64,000 bases of DNA from SG8-30 sp963710135 (GTDB taxonomy: Bacteria > Pseudomonadota > Gammaproteobacteria > Steroidobacterales > Steroidobacteraceae), in contig CAVPYY010000006.1 of NCBI GenBank assembly GCA_963710135.1, positions 248,001-312,000 on the forward strand, written 5' to 3'. This document shows, in pieces, positions 18,988 to 28,419 of the stretch. Position 1 is the first letter of the stretch. Every line of letters starts with the position of its first letter. The position numbers and the translations under genes are program-made. A model generated the notes under the pieces. The model did no database searches, was not told the DNA's origin, and was given only the letters and a program-made list of their open reading frames with translations.

Positions 18988-19165
18988 TGTCCGGCGACGT
19001 TGCGCCACTTGCATCGCGACCGGCGCACTGCCGGCCCCTTCCAGCCAGTTGAACCGGTCTGTGCTGAGCAGGATGAAGTGAATCAGCAACGCCAGCACGA
19101 ACAGGAACGTGAACAAAGCAATCAACGACTCTCCGCGGATCGAAGAGTAGCCAGATTCGCCACAT
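18977..19165 (-). CDS. pufA: PufA, LH1 antenna alpha polypeptide (two compensating frame breaks)
   Basis: A 62-aa reading frame runs from ATG 19165 (ribosome site GGAGGCAAG) to TAG 18977. The N terminus MWRIWLLFDPRRV and the last residues ATSPDRLA are in one frame. The middle, LIALFTFLFVLALLIHFILLS, then TDRFNWLEGAGSAPVA, is in another. One extra G near 19128 and one missing G near 19003 reconcile them. The membrane helix carries the bacteriochlorophyll-ligating histidine (LLIHFILL). The pair of breaks cancels, so the natural start and stop are kept. Confidence 0.88.
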   Translation of the reverse strand: MWRIWLLFDPRRVVDCFVHVPVRAGVADSLHPAQHRPVQLAGRGRQCAGRDASGATSPDRLA

Positions 19166-19176
19166 GATCTTGCCTC

Positions 19177-19382
19177 CTATGTGCGAGTCTGAATGTCTTG
19201 CTGCGGACGCCAGTCGATCACGCGTAGCCGTCTGACCCGGAACCACGGACGCCACAGCCACACCAGGAAGTGCGCAATGATGGCGACGACGGTAAAGCCG
19301 ATGAAGCTCAGCACGAAGAGGCTATGGAACTCCTTCGCCTCGTGCTCAGTCAGCCCCGACAGAGCTTCTCTTATCGTGCCAT
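19177..19382 (-). CDS. pufB: PufB, LH1 antenna beta polypeptide (one base missing at the start)
   Basis: About 68 aa. The body reads EALSGLTEHEAKEFHSLFVL then SFIGFTVVAIIAHFLVWLW and RPW, with both conserved histidines, one cytoplasmic (EFH) and one chlorophyll-binding (IIAHFLVWLWRPW). A basic tail RVRRLRVIDWRPQQDIQTRT follows. The ATG at 19382 (after AGAGGT) leads into ATG GCA and must lose one base of phase before ATA AGA GAA; the 206-nt span is one short of a multiple of three, consistent with a single missing base near 19375. It precedes pufA by 11 nt. Confidence 0.87.
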
Positions 19383-19445
19383 ACTATCGACCTCTACACA
19401 ATGGCCTTGCGGCCGTTACCGCGCACCGTCCCGCGCGGCTGGGAA

Positions 19446-19469
19446 CACGACGGCGAAGACGCCGTCGTG
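19446..19469. promoter_or_regulatory. Strong hairpin in the bchZ-pufB gap
   Basis: CACGACGGCG-AAGA-CGCCGTCGTG is a perfect ten-pair stem with a four-base loop. On the minus-strand message the loop reads UCUU. It sits in the 199-bp gap (19383-19581) between bchZ and pufB, the longest non-coding stretch of the superoperon. No U tract follows, so it is more likely an mRNA processing or stability element at the 5' side of puf than a terminator. No pufQ-like gene is seen in this gap. Confidence 0.5.
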
Positions 19470-19581
19470 GCCGTACCGCGCCGGACGAACCGGGCGGATC
19501 CTTGCTGCCTGGGGCTTCACCAACGCGCGTGCGCGCGCCAGGACCCGCTGCAGGCAGAAACTCGTTCGAAGACCATGCCGC

Positions 19582-21047
19582 TCATGCGCTCTGCACCTTG
19601 CGCGGATGCGGTCGCTCGCCGGTGACGCACTCCAGCGTCACCTCCGGCGCGCCCGCGGCGCGTGCCGTGCGCTCGGCGGCATCGCGCAGCCGCTTGGCGG
19701 CCGAGATGCGCACCAGCACCGGCTCGGCCTCGACCAGGCGCTGCAGCGCCAGCCGGGCCTCTCGTCCCACGGCAGTTCGCGATGCAGCCGCGACCGGCGT
19801 CGCCTCGACCGGTCGAGCTCGGTCGCCAGCGGCAGGATGTTGAACAGCGCGTCGAACAGCGCGTTGCAGACTTCCTGCACGAGGTAGGTGGCGCCGCGAG
19901 TAGCCCATGAACGGCGTGCCGGTGTGGCGCCGGATGATGCGCGCCGGGGAACGACGCCGGGATGTACATCGCGCGCGCCGCCCGCCTCGGCCAGGTACAT
20001 GCGCTCGTTGTAGCTGCCGAACATCATCAGCGGCGGTCTTCTCGCGCATCGCCTGCGCGCACCGCGTCGTTGTCGGGCTTCACGCCCGGCCGTGCGCGCG
20101 AAGCGAGAACGTGCAGGGCAGCCCCATCTCGTCTTCGAGGAAATTGCCGCACGCCGCGCGCGTAGGTCTCGTTGGCGACGATGCGCGAAGCTGGCGGTGC
20201 CGAAGAAGTCCTGGGTCACCGAGCGCCACAGGTCCCACAGCGGCTTGATGGTGGTGTGCTTCTCGCGCTCGATGAACGGCTCGGGATCGAGGTCCAGCAG
20301 TTCGCCGAGCTTGCGCAGGAAGCGTGGTCGTGCTGTGCAGGCCGATCGGCGCCTGCAGGTAGGGCCGCTCCAGCGTCTCGCACAGCATGCGGCCGAACTC
20401 GCGATACATGCAGACGTTGACGTCGGCGTCGGCGAGCTTCGGCGACGTCCGCGAGATGGCTGCCGAGCGGGAACACCATGTTGATCTCGGCACCGATGCC
20501 CTCGACCAGCCGGCGGATCTCGGCCAGATCCGAGGCCGTGTTGAAGATGCCGTAGATCGGCCCGATGATGTTGACCCGCGGCTTCTCGCCGTCGGCTTGC
20601 GCGGCTTCGGCGCTGGGCACCTTCTTGCGGCCGTACTCGCGTCCACAGCCAGTACATGGCGCGGTCGGCGCTCTGCCACTGGTCCTCGTCGATGGTGCGC
20701 GGCAGGAAGCGCTGGATGTTCGTGCCTTCCGGCGTGACGCCGCCGCCGATCATCTCGGCGATCGAGCCGGTGACCACGACGCTGGGCAGGTCCGGATCGA
20801 GCGTCGCGTGCGCGCGCTTCATCGCCTCTCGGTGCCGTGCTGGCCGAGCTCTTCCTCGCCCAGTCCGGTGACGACGATCGGCAGCTCGTGCGGCGGCAGC
20901 GCGTCGGTGTAGTGCAGCACCGAGGTCACCGGCAGGTTCTCGCAGCCCGACCGGGCCGTCGATGATGACCTGCAGGCCCTTGATGGCGGTGAAGACGTAC
21001 ACCGAGCCCCAGTAGCCGCCGGCGCGATCGTGATCGAGGACCAGCAT
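19582..21047 (-). CDS. bchZ: BchZ, chlorophyllide a reductase subunit Z (frame broken)
   Basis: About 488 aa after repair. With BchY it forms the catalytic component of chlorophyllide a oxidoreductase, which reduces ring B, taking electrons from BchX. The start MLVLDHDRAGGYWGSVYVFTAI is at ATG 21047 overlapping the bchY stop (TGATG). Good family blocks appear in alternating frames: GTNIQRFLPRTIDEDQWQSA, PRVNIIGPIYGIFNTASDLA, GRMLCETLERPYLQAPIGLH, EREKHTTIKPLWDLWRSVTQ, and the C-terminal EPVLVRISAAKRLRDAAE. At least eight frame changes are needed, the first near 20945. The stop TGA is at 19582. Confidence 0.9.
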
Positions 21048-22602
21048 CAGACCGTCTCCTCGGTGTTCTTCGACTTGGCGCGCTTCGCCAGTCTGCTTGC
21101 GATAGCGCTCGCGGAACTCCGGCCGGTCGACCGGCACGTCTTCCCAGACGCCGGCGGCGTCGCCCGCGCCGACACCTTCGAAGAACTCGCGCATCTCGTC
21201 GAAGCGCGCCTTGTTGCCGAGCGCGGCGTTGACGACCTGCGCCAGCGAGCCGGCGCCGGCCGGGCCCATCAGCGGCCGCGCGGAGATCAGATTGGTGAAG
21301 TACAGCGCGGGTATCGCGCGCTCCTTGGCCTTCTGCACGACCGGCGTGGTGCCGATCGCCAGGTCCGGCTGGAACTCGTCCATCGCGGCCAGATCCTGCT
21401 CGAGCGAGGCGCGGTACTGCACCTGCGACGCCCTTGGCCTCCAGCCATTCGCGATCGGCGTCCGACCAGGGGGTCCGCGGGCAGGCCGTGCCGACGTAGC
21501 GCACGTCCGCGCCGCTCTCGATCAGCAGCCGCGCCACCAGCAGCTCGGAGCCTTCGTAGCCGGACAGCGTGATGCGGCCCTTGATGGGCGTCGCGGCGAG
21601 CGCGCCGCGGATCGCCGGCAGCACCCGGTTCTTGGCCAGCGCGATCGCGGCCTCCGGCGACGTTGCAGGCCGCGCCGATCGCTTCGAGCCAGGCGGCCGT
21701 GCCGTCATAGCCGACCGGCGCCGAGCCGACGATCGGCCGCCCGGCCGCCTCGAACTCGCGGAACGAGGCCGTGTAGAAGGGATGAATCGCCGCGACCACC
21801 GCGCAGTCGAGCGCGGCGTACAGCTCGCGCCATTCGCGGGTCGGCACCACCGGGCCGGCGGCCAGACCCAGCGGCTCCAGCATCATGCCGATGCCCGACC
21901 GGATCCGCCGGGAACATCTCGCCGAGCAGCGTAACGGTCGGGCCTGTCGCTGGCGCCGCCGCGCGGCGCCTGCACCGGGCCGCTGCTCGGCCTCGTTGCG
22001 CGCGTACTTGAGCATCGCGCCGGCCAGCACGTCCTTGGCCTCGGCATGGGTCGGCACGCCGAAGCCCGGCACGTCGATGCCGATGATGCGCACGCCGTTG
22101 ATCTCCTTCGGCAGCAGCTGCAGCGGCACGCCGGAGGCCGTCGGCACGCACAGGTTGGTGATGACGATCGCGTCGTACAGCGTCCGGATCGGCCAGCTTG
22201 AAGACGGCGTCGCGGATGTCCTCGAACAGCTTGCCGGTGACCAGCGTCTCGGAGTTGAACGGCACGTAGCCGACGGTGCGGCGCGCGCCGTAGAAGTGCG
22301 AGGTGAAGGTCAGTCCGTAGACGCAGCAGGCCGAGCCGGACAGCACGGTCGCCGTGCGGCGCATGCGCAGCCCGACGCGCAGCGAACCGAAGGCCGGGCA
22401 CATGCTCTGCGGCTGGTCGTGCGGCCCCGCCGGATAGTCGGCCGCATACCGGTCGAGCGTCTCGCTCTTGCCGGCCTGCGCCGCGGCCGCGCGCAGTTCG
22501 TTCCTTGCCACCGTGGCAGCCCATGCCGCCCGCGACCGGCGCGGCCTCGGGCGCTGACTGCGCCTTGGCCACTGTATCCGACAGCTTGGCGGGTACTGAC
22601 AC
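21047..22602 (-). CDS. bchY: BchY, chlorophyllide a reductase subunit Y (frame broken)
   Basis: About 518 aa after repair, the partner of BchZ. The GTG start at 22602 (SVPAKLSDTVAKAQ) follows GGGGAGA. Conserved blocks are MCPAFGSLRVGLRMRRTATV with SGSACCVYGLTFTSHFYGAR (cluster cysteines), VGYVPFNSETLVTGKLFEDI, LQLLPKEINGVRIIGIDVPG, and GIGMMLEPLGLAAGPVVPTR. Frame changes lie near 22508, 22190, 21965, 21902, 21665, 21430 and 21090. The end ...KSKNTEETV is directly before the bchZ ATG. Confidence 0.9.
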
Positions 22603-22643
22603 GATTCCGGCTTTCTCCCCTTCTCGACCGTTTCCCGATTGGC

Positions 22644-23615
22644 TCAGACTTCGTCGTAGACCACTTCGAGCGACGGCTTCTCGATCACCGTCGCGCCGCA
22701 CATGTCTTCCATGGAGGCCGGCTCGAGCACCACGTCGCGGCCGACGGCTTCGCCCTCGAACAGGCCGAGCAGCCCGTCCTGGGTCAGCGGCGTCGGCGCG
22801 CACCGGCGGCGCCTCGGCGACGTTGGCGGCCAGCTCCTCGAACAGCGGCGCCCATCGCCGCCCGGGCGGCCGATGATCTCGTAGTTGGCGCTCTTGCGCC
22901 GGATGTCGTCGTCGGCCGGAATGGCGGCCAGCACCGGGATGCCGACGGTCTTCGGCAAAGGCCTGGGCCTCGCCGGTGCCGTCGTCCTTGTTGATGACCA
23001 TGCCGGCCACGCCGACGTTGCCGCCGAGCTTGCGGAAGTACTCGCACCGCCGAGCAGACGTTGTTGGCGACGTACAGCGACTGCAGGTCGTTCGAGCCGA
23101 CCACGATGACCTTCTGGCACATGTCGCGGGCGATCGGCAGACCGAAGCCGCCGCAGACCACGTCGCCGAGGAAGTCGAGCAGCACGTAGTCGAAGTCCCA
23201 CTCGTGGAAGCCGAGCTTCTCCAGCAGTTCGAAGCCGTGGATGATGCCGCGACCGCCGCAGCCGCGGCCGACTTCCGGGCCGCCGAGCTCCATCGCGAAG
23301 ACGCCGTCGCGCTTGAAGCAGACATCGCCGATGGCGACCTCCTCGCCGGCGAGCTTCTTCTTCGACGAGGTCTCGATGATGGTCGGGCAGGCCCGGCCGC
23401 CGAACAGCAGCGAGGTGGTGTCGCTCTTCGGATCGCAGCCGATCAGCAGCACCTTCTTGCCCTGCTGCGCCATCATGTAGGACAGGTTGGCCAGCGTGAA
23501 ACTCTTGCCGATGCCGCCCTTGCCGTAGATCGCGATGATCTGCGTTTCCTTGGTCACCGCGCCGGTGGCACGGGCATCGGGTTCCATGCGCCGCCTCGGC
23601 GCGCAGCCGGCTCAC
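22644..23615 (-). CDS. bchX: BchX, chlorophyllide a reductase iron protein (frame broken)
   Basis: About 320 aa. It is the NifH-like ATPase that powers BchYZ. The P-loop region KETQIIAIYGKGGIGKSFTL is clear, followed by IGCDPKSDTTSLLFGG, the cluster cysteines in GRGCGGRGII and DVVCGGFGLP, and the end IEKPSLEVVYDEV. An ATG at 23587 (MEPDARATG) gives the longest clean frame, but a GTG at 23615 gives SRLRAEAA, which resembles the family N terminus; a frame break near 23590 would join them, so the start is uncertain. Further breaks lie near 23055, 22955, 22860 and 22800. Confidence 0.92.
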   Translation of the reverse strand: MSRLRAEAAHGTRCPCHRRGDQGNADHRDLRQGRHRQEFHAGQPVLHDGAAGQEGAADRLRSEERHHLAAVRRPGLPDHHRDLVEEEARRRGGRHRRCLLQARRRLRDGARRPGSRPRLRRSRHHPRLRTAGEARLPRVGLRLRAARLPRRRGLRRLRSADRPRHVPEGHRGRLERPAVAVRRQQRLLGGASTSASSAATSAWPAWSSTRTTAPARPRPLPKTVGIPVLAAIPADDDIRRKSANYEIIGRPGGDGRRCSRSWPPTSPRRRRCAPTPLTQDGLLGLFEGEAVGRDVVLEPASMEDMCGATVIEKPSLEVVYDEV

Positions 23616-23656
23616 GCATGCCGATTACCGGTACCGATCGGCGTGGCGGTGTGTCG

Positions 23657-24615
23657 TCATGCGCAGTTTCTCCAGTCGAGGATCATCTTCAGGCAGGCCG
23701 GATCGTCGAATGCGGTGCGGTAGGCGCTGCCAGCGCGTCGGCCGCTTCGCGCGGTGGGTGATCAGGCCGTCGAGCGACAGCCGGCCGGACTCGACCAGCT
23801 GCGTGACGGCCGCTGAGATCGTCGGCTGCCATTCGGCGGCGACGCGCAGGCGCGCCTCGCGCATGAAGGCGGGCGGAAACGCGAAGCGACAGCGGCTCGC
23901 TGTAGAAGCCGGCCAGCACGATCTCGCCGCCCGGGCGCCAGCGCGGCCGATCAGGGTGTCGAGCAGCGTGGCGTCGCCGCTGACGTCGTAGATGGCGCGG
24001 TAGTCGCTGGCGCGTCGTCATCGCCGGGTCGACGACCTCGTAACCTTCGGCGCCGTCGGCACGGGTCGGGTTGGTTTCCCAGACCGTCGGTGCCGGCGCC
24101 GTCCGCCGGTCAGCGCGAGGCGCGCCAGCAGCCGTCCGAGCACGCCATGGCCGACGATCAGCTCCGGCAGCGCGGCGCGCCGGCTGCGCAGATCGCGTGA
24201 TACGCGGTGGCGGCCAGCGCCAGCAGGACGCCCTGCTCGCCCAGCGCCGTCGTCGAGCGGCCAGGCGCGCTGCGCCCGGCACGACCAGCGCGCGATGCGG
24301 CGCCGCCGAACAGGCCGCGCACATCGCCGAAGCAGTCGCGCGCCGGGCACGAACACCCGCTCGCCGACGCGCGCGCCCGAGCGGCTGCCCGGCTACGCAC
24401 CACGCGGCCGACCGACTCGTAGCCCGGCACCAGCGGATAGCCCATGCCGGGAAAGTGCGGCATGCGGCCGGACCACAGCAGTCGCTCGGTGCCGGTGCTG
24501 ATGCCGCTCCACTCGACGTCGACCACGACGTCTTCGTCGCCGGCGAGGGCTCAGCTCCAGCCGGCTGAGCGACGAGGTGCTCCGGTTTTTCCAGCACCAC
24601 GGCCAGTGCATGCAT
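23657..24615 (-). CDS. bchC: BchC, bacteriochlorophyllide 3-hydroxyethyl dehydrogenase (frame broken)
   Basis: About 319 aa after repair. It is a medium-chain dehydrogenase that oxidises the 3-hydroxyethyl group to acetyl, the last ring modification of bacteriochlorophyllide a. Family blocks are MHALAVVLEKPEHLV, DVEWSGISTGTERLLWSGRM, PHFPGMGYPLVPGYESVGRV, LPELIVGHGVLGRLLARLAL, EIVLAGFYSEPLSL and the end TAFDDPACLKMILDWRNCA. At least six frame changes are needed along its length. The start lies downstream of two PpsR-type palindromes. Confidence 0.88.
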
Positions 24616-24672
24616 ACCGGCGCTCCGGATCGCGCGACCCGCCTGGTCAGGCAGGAACCGCCGATCAACGAG

Positions 24673-24690
24673 TGTCAGTTTATCCTGACA
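24673..24690 (-). promoter_or_regulatory. PpsR/CrtJ-type palindrome 1 at the bchC promoter, with a -10 element
   Basis: TGTCAGTTTATCCTGACA matches TGT-N12-ACA exactly, with perfect TGTCAG/CTGACA arms. It is the redox- and light-responsive repressor site of purple bacteria. On the minus strand a -10-like TAAACT (24677-24682) lies within it, 16 bp from a TTGACA -35 (24699-24704) that lies in the second palindrome. PpsR binding would therefore cover the bchC promoter. No ppsR gene is in the window. Confidence 0.8.
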
Positions 24691-24698
24691 ATCAATAA

Positions 24699-24716
24699 TG
24701 TCAAGTCAACTTCACA
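24699..24716 (-). promoter_or_regulatory. PpsR/CrtJ-type palindrome 2 at the bchC promoter
   Basis: TGTCAAGTCAACTTCACA fits TGT-N12-ACA and starts 8 bp after the first palindrome. That tandem spacing is the one known for cooperative CrtJ binding at Rhodobacter bchC. It overlaps the last codons and stop of crtF (TGA at 24701-24703), so operator and coding sequence are superimposed. Its TGTCAA supplies the complementary TTGACA -35 for bchC. Confidence 0.78.
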
Positions 24717-25866
24717 GCTGTGCCCGAGGCCGTCAGCACCGCGCCACCAGCAGGCTGGTCTGCAACGGCACCGCGGTGCGAGCGCGGCGGATATCGCGTG
24801 AATCCCGCCTCTTGCAGCATCCGTCGCAGGGTCTGCGCCGAGCGCGGCTGGCCGCTGCCCATCGCCAGCAGATAGAGGCCGAAATAGGCGTCGGCCATCG
24901 CTTCCGCGCCGCTGGTGTCGGACATCGGCTCGGCCAGCAGCAGCGTGCCGCCCGCTGGCAGGGCAGCGCGGACGTTGCGCAAGGAGCGCCCGGACCACGT
25001 CATCGTCATGGTCGTGAACGACGCGCACCAGCGAAATGACGTCCGCCCCGGCCGGCAGCGCATCGCGCGCGAAATCCGCCGCCCGACACCGTCGCACGCT
25101 CGCCGAGGCCGGCTGCAGAGAGCCGCCGCTGGCCAGCGCAGCGACCGCCGGCAGGTCGAACAGCATCAGCTCGAGCCGGGGACACCGCCGCGCGGCCGCA
25201 GCGATGAAGGTGCCGTCGCCGCCGCCGACGTCCAGCAGGCAGCGATGGCGGTCGAGCGGATAGGCGTCCAGGACCTCGTCGGCGATCAGCGGCTGCGACG
25301 CCGACATCAGCGCGCTGTAGCCCGCAACGCGGTCCGCTTCGACGTCCTGCGGGCGGCGTTGCGGGCGTAGGCCCAGTAGCGGCCAAGGCGGGTGTCGCCG
25401 CCGCTCCCGCCGCAACAGCGCGACCGGATCGTCGCAGGTCGGAATACAGCAGCGCGTGGTGCTCGACCATGGCCGCGATACCCGGGTTGTCGATCATCGC
25501 CGCGCCCAGCGTACCGAGGCCGTAGCGCCCGCCCGCGCGACGCGACACGAGCTGCAGCGTGACCGCGGCGTGCAGCAGCGTGTTCGCGGCGCCCAGCGGA
25601 ACGTCCGTGGTGCGCGCGACCTCTTCCGCCGTGCGCGGCCCCTCGCGCAGCAGCTCGAACAGCTTGAGCCGCACGCAGGCGAGCAGGACCTGCGAATAGA
25701 CGAAGCCGGCGCACAGATCGAACAACGCGCGGGCGCGACGGCGCGCAATCGGACGCGTCAGCGGGAAGGCCGCGGCCCAGCGACGGAACCGCGCACTGCC
25801 GACCAGCCGGTCGCGCGTGGCCGCCAGTTGATCGAGGAACGCGGGCATGGTGGCGACCTCGCTCAC
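24701..25866 (-). CDS. crtF: CrtF, demethylspheroidene/hydroxycarotenoid O-methyltransferase (frame broken)
   Basis: About 388 aa after repair. It O-methylates the tertiary hydroxyl of carotenoids on the spirilloxanthin/spheroidene route. N-terminal blocks are RARALFDLCAGFVYSQVLLA and ELLREGPRTAEEVARTTDVP. The SAM site is CLLDVGGGDGTFIAAAA, and the C-terminal part has LVRVVHDHDDDVV and GGTLLLAEPMSDTSGAEAMA. The frame changes at least at about 25440, 25400 and 24985. The GTG at 25866 overlaps the crtE end region (4-bp gap); ATG 25848 is an alternative. Confidence 0.9.
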
Positions 25867-25869
25867 TCG

Positions 25870-26789
25870 TCAGGCACCCCGCGCAGGGCCGGTCAAGCTG
25901 CCCGCCGTGCGATCTCTTCCGGCACCAGCCGCTCCGACTCGGCACGCATCAGCGCGCGCAGGCTCTCCGCCCCCGCGCAGTCGGGAATCGACTCGACCGC
26001 CCCGGCGACCAGCCGCTGGAACTAGCGGATGGCGCCCGCCAGCCCGAGCTCGCGCGCCGCATTGGGACGCCCGAGCACCGCGATCGCGGCCCACCGGCTT
26101 GCCGGTCTCGGCCTGCTTGCAGGCCACGTCGCGGATGTCGTCGGCGACCTGGTAGGCCTCGCCCAGCCGGTCGCCCAGACGGGTGCCAGGCGGCTGGGTC
26201 GGCACCGGCGGCGATCGCGCCAGCGGCGGTCGCGGCGGCGAACAGCGAGCCGGTCTTGGCCCGGTGGTACTGCGCCAGCGACACCTCGGCTCGCACTCCC
26301 ACGCCTGGCCCGCGACGATGCCCGTGCGGCACGCCGACCGCGCGCGACGATCGTCAAGAGCAGCGGCGCAGCCGCTGTGGGATGAGCTCGGCCCCGCGCG
26401 CAATGGTCTCGAACGCCAGGACGATGAGGCGCATCGCCGGCCAGCACCGCCAGACGCTCCCCGAAGGCGGCGTGCACCGAGGCCCGGCCACGGCGCATCA
26501 CCGCGTTGTCGAAGCACGGCAGGTCGTCGTGTACCAGCGAGGCGCAGTGCAGCAGTTCGATGGCGGCAGCCGCCGAGTCCGCGAGCTGTGGATACCCATC
26601 GCCGCAGGCGGCCGCGACCGCGAGACACAGTCGAGGCCGGACGCGCGCGCCGCCGGGAAACACCGCGTGGCGCATCGCTGCCGCCAGCCCCGGCGGATTG
26701 CCGTCACGTTCGCAGTGGCCGAGAGCGCCGACCAGAGCCTGCTCAATCCGCGATGTCACATCCACCGGGTGTCCTCCCCCTCGCGACAT
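25870..26789 (-). CDS. crtE: CrtE, geranylgeranyl diphosphate synthase (frame broken, in-frame TAG)
   Basis: About 306 aa after repair. It extends prenyl diphosphates to GGPP for carotenoids and the bacteriochlorophyll tail. The first aspartate-rich motif is HDDLPCFDN with ELLHCASLVHDDLP, and the second is EAYQVADDIRD. Frame breaks fall roughly at 26430, 26370, 26200 and 26090. A TAG at 26022-26024 cuts ...LGLAGAIR-stop-FQRLVAGAVESIP although the rest (ESLRALMRAESERLVPEEIA) is normal CrtE C terminus. The ATG at 26789 adjoins the regulatory region shared with crtD. Confidence 0.88.
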
Positions 26790-26790
26790 G

Positions 26791-26834
26791 TGTCATGATG
26801 GATTGTCACTCTTGGATGTCAAGTAGAATTAACA
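26791..26834. promoter_or_regulatory. crtE/crtD divergent regulatory region with PpsR-type site and 13-bp TGTCA repeats
   Basis: TGTCA occurs at 26791, 26804 and 26817, a period of exactly 13 bp. The last one opens TGTCAAGTAGAATTAACA (26817-26834), a full TGT-N12-ACA PpsR-type site. A crtD promoter can be read as TTGTCA (26803-26808), 17 bp, GAATTA (26826-26831), so the site overlaps its -10. For crtE a TTGACA lies on the opposite strand at 26817-26822, but I see no convincing -10. The 81-bp gap 26790-26870 is otherwise featureless. Confidence 0.7.
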
Positions 26835-26870
26835 CAACCGCCAGAACTCCCTTCTAGAACAGTCGAACTT

Positions 26871-28419
26871 GTGACTGCCAAACCAACAATCGTGGTGGGC
26901 GCCGGCGTCGGCGGGCTCGCCAGCGCCATCTGCCTCGCGTCGCAAGGCGTCGAGGTGACCGTGCTCGAAGCGCTGGCCTCGCCCGGCGGAAAGATGCGCG
27001 AGATCCGCGTTGGCGGGCGGCCCATCGACGCCGGCCCGACGGTGTTCACCATGCGGCGGGTGTTCGACGAGTTGTTCGAGGCCGCCGGAGTGACCGCCGA
27101 CCGCCTGCCCCGGCTGCATCCGGCGGAAGTGCTGGCACGTCACGCCTGGTCGGGCGGAGGCCAGCTCGACCTGTATGCCGACGAGCAGCGCTCGGCCGAG
27201 GCGATTGGCGCCCTGGCGGGCCGCGCTGAGGCAGCCGGGTACCTCGAGTTCTGCCGTCGCGCGCGCGCGATCTTTACAACCCTCGACGAGCCATTCATTC
27301 GCGGCGGCCGCTGCAATCCCCTGCAACTCGTGGGCCGGGTGGGCGCCCTGCGGGCTCGACAAGCTGCTCGGCATCACCCCGTTCTCCACGCTCTGGTCGG
27401 CGCTGGGGCGACACTTCCGGGATCCCCGGCTGCAGCAGCTGTTCGGCCGCTATGCGACGTATGTGCGGCTCCTCGCCCTTTTCGGCGCCGGCGACGCTGA
27501 TGCTGATCGCCCACGTCGAGCAGGATGGCGTATGGCTGGTCGAGGGCGGCATGCATCAGCTGGCTTTGGCGCTGGAGCGCGCCGCCCGCGCGCTGGGCGT
27601 GCAGTTCCGCTACAACAGCCGCGTGACCAGAATACTGGTGGAGCGCGGCCGCGCCGAGGCCGTGCTGTTGCAGGACGGCGAGCGCCTGGAAAGCGACGGC
27701 ATCGTCGTCAACGCCGACTGCGCCGCGCTCGCCGCAGGCTGCTTCGGCGAGCAGGTCACCGCGCGCGGTGCCGCCCATGCCGCTCGCGCAACGCTCGGCA
27801 TCCGCGGTGACCTGGAACCTGCTCGCCACGACCGGCGGCTTTCCGCTGTCGCGGCACAACGTGTTCTTTTCCTCCGACTACGCCGCCGAGTTCGGCGACA
27901 CTTTCAAGCGAGGGGCGGCTTCCCGCCGAGCCGACTGTCTATGTCTGTGCGCAGGATCGCGATGACCGCGACGGCAGGCCGCCGGCCGGCCCGGAGCGGC
28001 TGCTGTGCCTGGTCAACGCACCGGCACTGGGCGACCGCCGCCCGTTCGACGCCGAGGAGATCCGCGAATGCGAGGACGGAGCCTTCGGAATGCTGGAGCG
28101 CTGCGGCCTGACGGTGGAGCGCCTGCCGCAGCCAGCAGGTGGTGACGACACCGGCGGACTTCGAGACGCTGTTTCCGGCGACCGGCGGGCGCGCTGTACG
28201 GCCGGGCCAGCGCACGGCTGGATGGCGTCCTTCTCGCGACCGGGGGCGCGATCGCGGATACCGGGGCTCTACCTGGCCGGGGGCAGCGTGCATCCGGGGC
28301 CGGGCGTGCCGATGGCGGCGCTCTCGGGTCGTCTGGCGGCCGCGGCACTGCTGGCCGACCGCGCTTCGACGCGGCGGTCCCGCACGGCGGCTACGCCTGG
28401 TGGTACGTCGACGCGCTGA
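26871..28419 (+). CDS. crtD: CrtD, hydroxyneurosporene/methoxyneurosporene desaturase (frame broken)
   Basis: About 516 aa after repair. It is an FAD-dependent C3-C4 carotenoid desaturase related to CrtI. The dinucleotide-binding N terminus TIVVGAGVGGLASAICLASQ and GRPIDAGPTVFTMRRVFDEL are clear. Later blocks are LLGITPFSTLWSALGRHFRD, VEQDGVWLVEGGMHQLALAL, PLSRHNVFFSSDYAAEFGD and PGLYLAGGSVHPGPGVPMAA. Frame changes lie near 27350, 27490, 27790, 27915, 28135 and 28200. The start is GTG 26871. The C terminus as read (ASTRRSRTAATPGGTSTR) overlaps the beginning of crtC. Confidence 0.88.

Noticed and set aside
18679..26024. UAG recoded as a sense codon (TAG in pufL and crtE).
   Set aside because: TAG is the natural stop of acsF, lhaA, pufA, pufB, crtB, crtC and the 52-aa gene, so it is a normal terminator here; the two in-frame TAGs lie in the error-rich block.
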